A stretch of 49,925 nucleotides of DNA, taken from assembly GCA_030698375.1 (NCBI GenBank), contig JAUYLL010000142.1, positions 1 through 49,925 of the forward strand, given 5' to 3'. The notes beneath the pieces were generated by a model. It ran no database searches. It was not told the DNA's origin and saw only the letters and a program-made list of their open reading frames with translations. Positions 47,633 to 49,925 of this stretch are shown here, one piece after another; positions within the stretch are counted from its first letter, which is position 1, and each line of letters starts with the position of its first letter. This stretch comes from Nocardioides sp. Lineage in GTDB: Bacteria > Actinomycetota > Actinomycetes > Propionibacteriales > Nocardioidaceae. The position numbers and the translations under genes are program-made.

Positions 47633-47951
47633 CATCGAGCTGAGCGCCCTGAAGAAGCTCGAGATCATTGTCGAGGGCGAGCACCAGGAGTTCGTGACCG
47701 ACCTGCTAGATCACGCGGGCGTCAAGGGCTACTCCATCATCAGCAACTTGTCCGGCAAAGGACGCCACGGGTTCCATGCAGGACATCTCATGTTCAACGA
47801 GGACGCCCTCCTCATCATGATCATCGCCGCGGTTCCTCAGGACTTGATGCGTCCGATCCTGAAAGGCTTCCAGCCCTTCCTCGGTCAGCACTCTGGGGTG
47901 GTCTTCGTCTCAGACATCCAAGTCCTGCGGATGGTGAAGTTCGGCAACTGA
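47625..47951 (+). CDS. PII-like signalling protein of the dab operon
   Basis: 108 residues from an ATG inside the dabA end, with CAGGAGGAAG upstream. The beta-alpha-beta pattern LKKLEIIVEGEHQEFVTDLL, AGVKGYSIISNLSGKGRHGF and LLIMIIAAVPQDLMRPILKG, ending in GVVFVSDIQVLR, is that of PII/PII-like trimers. The T-loop (SGKGRHGFHAGHLMFNEDA) lacks the Tyr51 uridylylation site of GlnB. Such proteins occur with bicarbonate transporters (CPII, SbtB) and may regulate DabAB by nucleotide or bicarbonate binding; the ligand here is not known. Confidence 0.88.
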   Translation: MDDIELSALKKLEIIVEGEHQEFVTDLLDHAGVKGYSIISNLSGKGRHGFHAGHLMFNEDALLIMIIAAVPQDLMRPILKGFQPFLGQHSGVVFVSDIQVLRMVKFGN

Positions 47952-48300
47952 ACCAAGACCCCCGACGCGAGCGGTTGACCGTACCCTGTGCACCAGACCG
48001 CGGGCGGCTCGGGATCCGCGACTCCGCGTCACCCAGCTGACTCGCGTTGCTGTCGGTGCGCTCCAGTGGTCCCGCAAATAGCCCGGATCCACCCGATACC
48101 CGGCTACTACGCGCCACCATTCGGGCGCGCTGGCGGCGTTGCCGACGCTTGACGGGCGGCACAGCATGTCTGCGCGCCGGCGCCGTGCCAGCACACCCGA
48201 CTGGTGAGGCTCGGCTACGCCGCTCATCGGTGGATCCGGGTTTACCGAGGATCCGCTGAATTCTGCCGGGTGAATCGCCCCGGGTTTGGCGGAGACTCGA
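47952..48300. other. Interval without a recognisable gene
   Basis: No coding sequence with family resemblance is visible between the PII-like gene and the IS3 remnant. Short GC-rich inverted repeats (for example GCGCGCCGGCGCC-like sequence near 48172-48185) may act as a terminator, but no clean stem with tail is present. Confidence 0.45.
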
Positions 48301-48445
48301 TTACTTGGATCCAGTCCCGGTCGGGACGGGTTCTTGAGGGTAGTGCTCGGGGGTGATGCTGGCCCAGTGGTTGGCTTCGAACTCGGCGGGTGGGACAAGT
48401 CCGAGCTCGCCGTGAAGGCGCCTGTGGTTGAACTTATGCGGGTGA
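48300..48445 (-). pseudogene. IS3-family OrfB C-terminal relic
   Basis: Read leftward, DVDHPHKFNHRRLHGELGLV, PPAEFEANHWASITPEHYPQ and EPVPTGTGSK is the characteristic tail of IS3-group transposases (NHRRLHGELG...PAEFE). The catalytic domain is missing; the integrase gene abuts it, with its stop at 48464. Confidence 0.8.
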
Positions 48446-48463
48446 TCGACGTCAAGGACATCG

Positions 48464-49925
48464 TCATGAGGCGTCGTGGTCGAGGCGGTCGAGCAGCCCG
48501 TCGAAGACTTTGGTCCGAGCGACTTGTCCCTTGCTGGCGGCGTCCTCGCGTTGTGCTTGAAGGGTGGGGCGGAACTCGATGGTCGTGACGAAGAAGGTGC
48601 AGCTCTCGCAGATCGACTCGAAGTGGCAGTCCATCTCCACGGGTCGGGCGCAGTAGCCGTTGCCGAGCATCCGGCGGTGCATCTCGCCGCGGAGTTTGCG
48701 CATCTCGGTGCCCTCGTCGTCGCTGGCGAGCTGCCGGGGTTGGTCGTAGAGGGCTTCGACCTTCTCGGTGACGGCGAAGTACTCCTCGGCGACGGTCTTG
48801 TCGGCGATGCGGGCGTAAACCATCGTCATCGCGAGCGTCTTGTGGCCGAGCAACGCGGCGATGGCGTCCAGGCTCATGCCGCGGTTGATCGCCTGGGTGG
48901 CCAGGGTGTGGCGCAGCTGGTGGGCAGTGACGTGTCCAATCCCTGCCTGGGTACTGATCCGGTCCAGGGCGGTGGCGACCCGCAGCGAGGTGACCGGCCG
49001 GTTGCGTTCGAGGAGCAGCAGGTTCGACCGCAGCCCGGTGGGACGGTGGTGGGCGATCCAGTCGTCGAGCATCTCCTTGAGCTGGGGATGCAACGGGATG
49101 TAGCGGTCGTTGTGGAGCTTGCCGACCGGGATCCGCAGCCAGAACGCGGAACCGATCTGGACGACGGCGTCGACGGTGAGGGCGAGCAGTTCGCTCTTGC
49201 GGATCCCGGTGCGGGCCAACAGCTCGACGATCAGCCGGGACAGCGGGTCGGGGTCAGCTCGGGAGGCACGCATCAACTTCGTGGCAGCGGCGTCGTCGAG
49301 GAAACGCGGTAGGGGTTTGTCGACGATGGGCAGGTCTCCGGCGAAGATCAGTGGCCGCTGCGGCGGGTTCGGGTAACCCCACTCGGTGGTCCGGTCGAAG
49401 AAGCAGTGCAGGTTGATCAGCCGGTTCTTGATGCTGACCCGGCTCAGCGGCTTGCCGGTGTAACGGGCGTGCTTGGTCGAGACCCAGGCCTTGTAGTCCT
49501 CGATGTGGCGGCGTTCGAGGTCGGTGCAGCTGGCCACTTCGGGGTGTGCGGTCGCGAGCCAGGTGCCGAACTCGCGAAGGTCGGTCTCGATGTGCTTGAC
49601 CGTCGCCGGTCGCAGGCTGAGCTCGACCTGGGCGACATAGCGGCGGGCGTTCTCGGCGACTCCGGGAGCGACCACAGCCCAGCCGGTGACTGAGACCGGT
49701 GGACGACGCGGTGGACGACGGTGGCTGTCGAGCCGCCCGGCGTGGAACAGGGTCAGCCGGAGTCGATAGAAGATCGAGGTCATGTTGCGGCCGGACTCTG
49801 GCTTCCCGCGCGAGACGTAGGCACCGATGACCGCGGTCGACGCGTGCTCGAAGTCAGAATCGCCGACCTCCTCCAGCGGTGTCCCGGTGACGGCGGTGAT
49901 CATCGCCAACGCGTTCCACTGCAAG
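48464..49925 (-). CDS. Tyrosine recombinase/integrase (5' partial)
   Basis: At least 486 residues; the frame runs off the right edge, so the N-terminus is probably incomplete. The core-binding SAM-like domain (about residues 85-215, PATVKHIETDLREFGTWLA) is followed by the catalytic domain with RTGIRKSELLAL (Arg), HQLRHTLATQA (HxxR) and LLGHKTLAMTMVYARI (H...Y). The unusual C-terminus has cysteines in GYCARPVEMDCHFESICESC, as in recombinases of Tn554-type or recombinase-in-trio elements. If so, one or two further recombinase genes should lie to the right. Confidence 0.88.
   Translation of the reverse strand, partial: LQWNALAMITAVTGTPLEEVGDSDFEHASTAVIGAYVSRGKPESGRNMTSIFYRLRLTLFHAGRLDSHRRPPRRPPVSVTGWAVVAPGVAENARRYVAQVELSLRPATVKHIETDLREFGTWLATAHPEVASCTDLERRHIEDYKAWVSTKHARYTGKPLSRVSIKNRLINLHCFFDRTTEWGYPNPPQRPLIFAGDLPIVDKPLPRFLDDAAATKLMRASRADPDPLSRLIVELLARTGIRKSELLALTVDAVVQIGSAFWLRIPVGKLHNDRYIPLHPQLKEMLDDWIAHHRPTGLRSNLLLLERNRPVTSLRVATALDRISTQAGIGHVTAHQLRHTLATQAINRGMSLDAIAALLGHKTLAMTMVYARIADKTVAEEYFAVTEKVEALYDQPRQLASDDEGTEMRKLRGEMHRRMLGNGYCARPVEMDCHFESICESCTFFVTTIEFRPTLQAQREDAASKGQVARTKVFDGLLDRLDHDAS

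Overview
The window is high-GC DNA with GTG starts, tightly overlapping stop/start codons and actinobacterial-type proteins. The gene content points to a facultatively lithoautotrophic actinomycete, for example of the Nocardioidaceae or Pseudonocardiaceae; this placement is inference. Three energy and carbon modules are separated by transposon debris and pseudogenes.

Region 1 (1-9230) is the distal part of a [NiFe]-hydrogenase operon. It encodes a NifU/Rieske fusion (5' cut by the window edge), an NHL-repeat protein, HypF, HypC, a SIS/HypC-like fusion, a GmhA-like SIS protein, HypE, a second HypC, HypD and a hydrogenase-cluster protein of unknown function. Nearly all genes overlap or abut, and the operon ends at a perfect 15-bp hairpin. 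The structural subunits, HypA, HypB and the maturation protease are not in the window. The make-up resembles actinobacterial group 1h (formerly group 5) high-affinity H2-oxidising clusters.

Region 2 (9230-17000) is decayed. It holds an IS30 element with perfect 14-bp inverted repeats, pseudogenes of a glycerate kinase and a zinc alcohol dehydrogenase, an intact IscA-type Fe-S protein, a broken IS110, and relics of rpe, a NarL-type response regulator and class I fba. The order and strands of these relics match the intact cbb locus further on, so this looks like a collapsed second copy. An unidentified 281-aa ORF survives among them.

Region 3 (17005-29413) is a Calvin-Benson-Bassham locus without RuBisCO. 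Leftward is a HAD-IIA phosphatase; rightward are fbp-prk-gap-pgk; leftward again are rpe-tkt-HAD-rpiB; rightward a response regulator/histidine kinase pair; leftward a class I fba. A shared inverted repeat, CTCACCC-N16-GGGTGA(G/C), lies in both divergent promoter regions, with an N14 variant upstream of fba. I propose it as a common operator.

Region 4 (29414-38450) has a DUF3422 membrane protein and a small acidic protein among IS3, IS110 and IS256 elements. The IS256 copy has 26-bp inverted repeats and a perfect 8-bp target duplication and sits just upstream of an intact IS110 transposase gene. A decayed peptidoglycan-recognition (amidase-like) gene and a racemase tail follow.

Region 5 (38452-49925) has cydAB behind a near-consensus Rex operator, then after further relics a DAB-type inorganic-carbon accumulation operon (NuoL-like DabB, a short antiporter-like membrane protein, DabA and a PII-like protein), and finally an IS3 remnant and a tyrosine recombinase cut by the right edge.

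Together the intact genes would let H2 oxidation and a bd-type terminal oxidase supply energy for CO2 concentration (DAB) and CO2 fixation (CBB). RuBisCO, CbbR and the hydrogenase subunits would have to lie outside the window.
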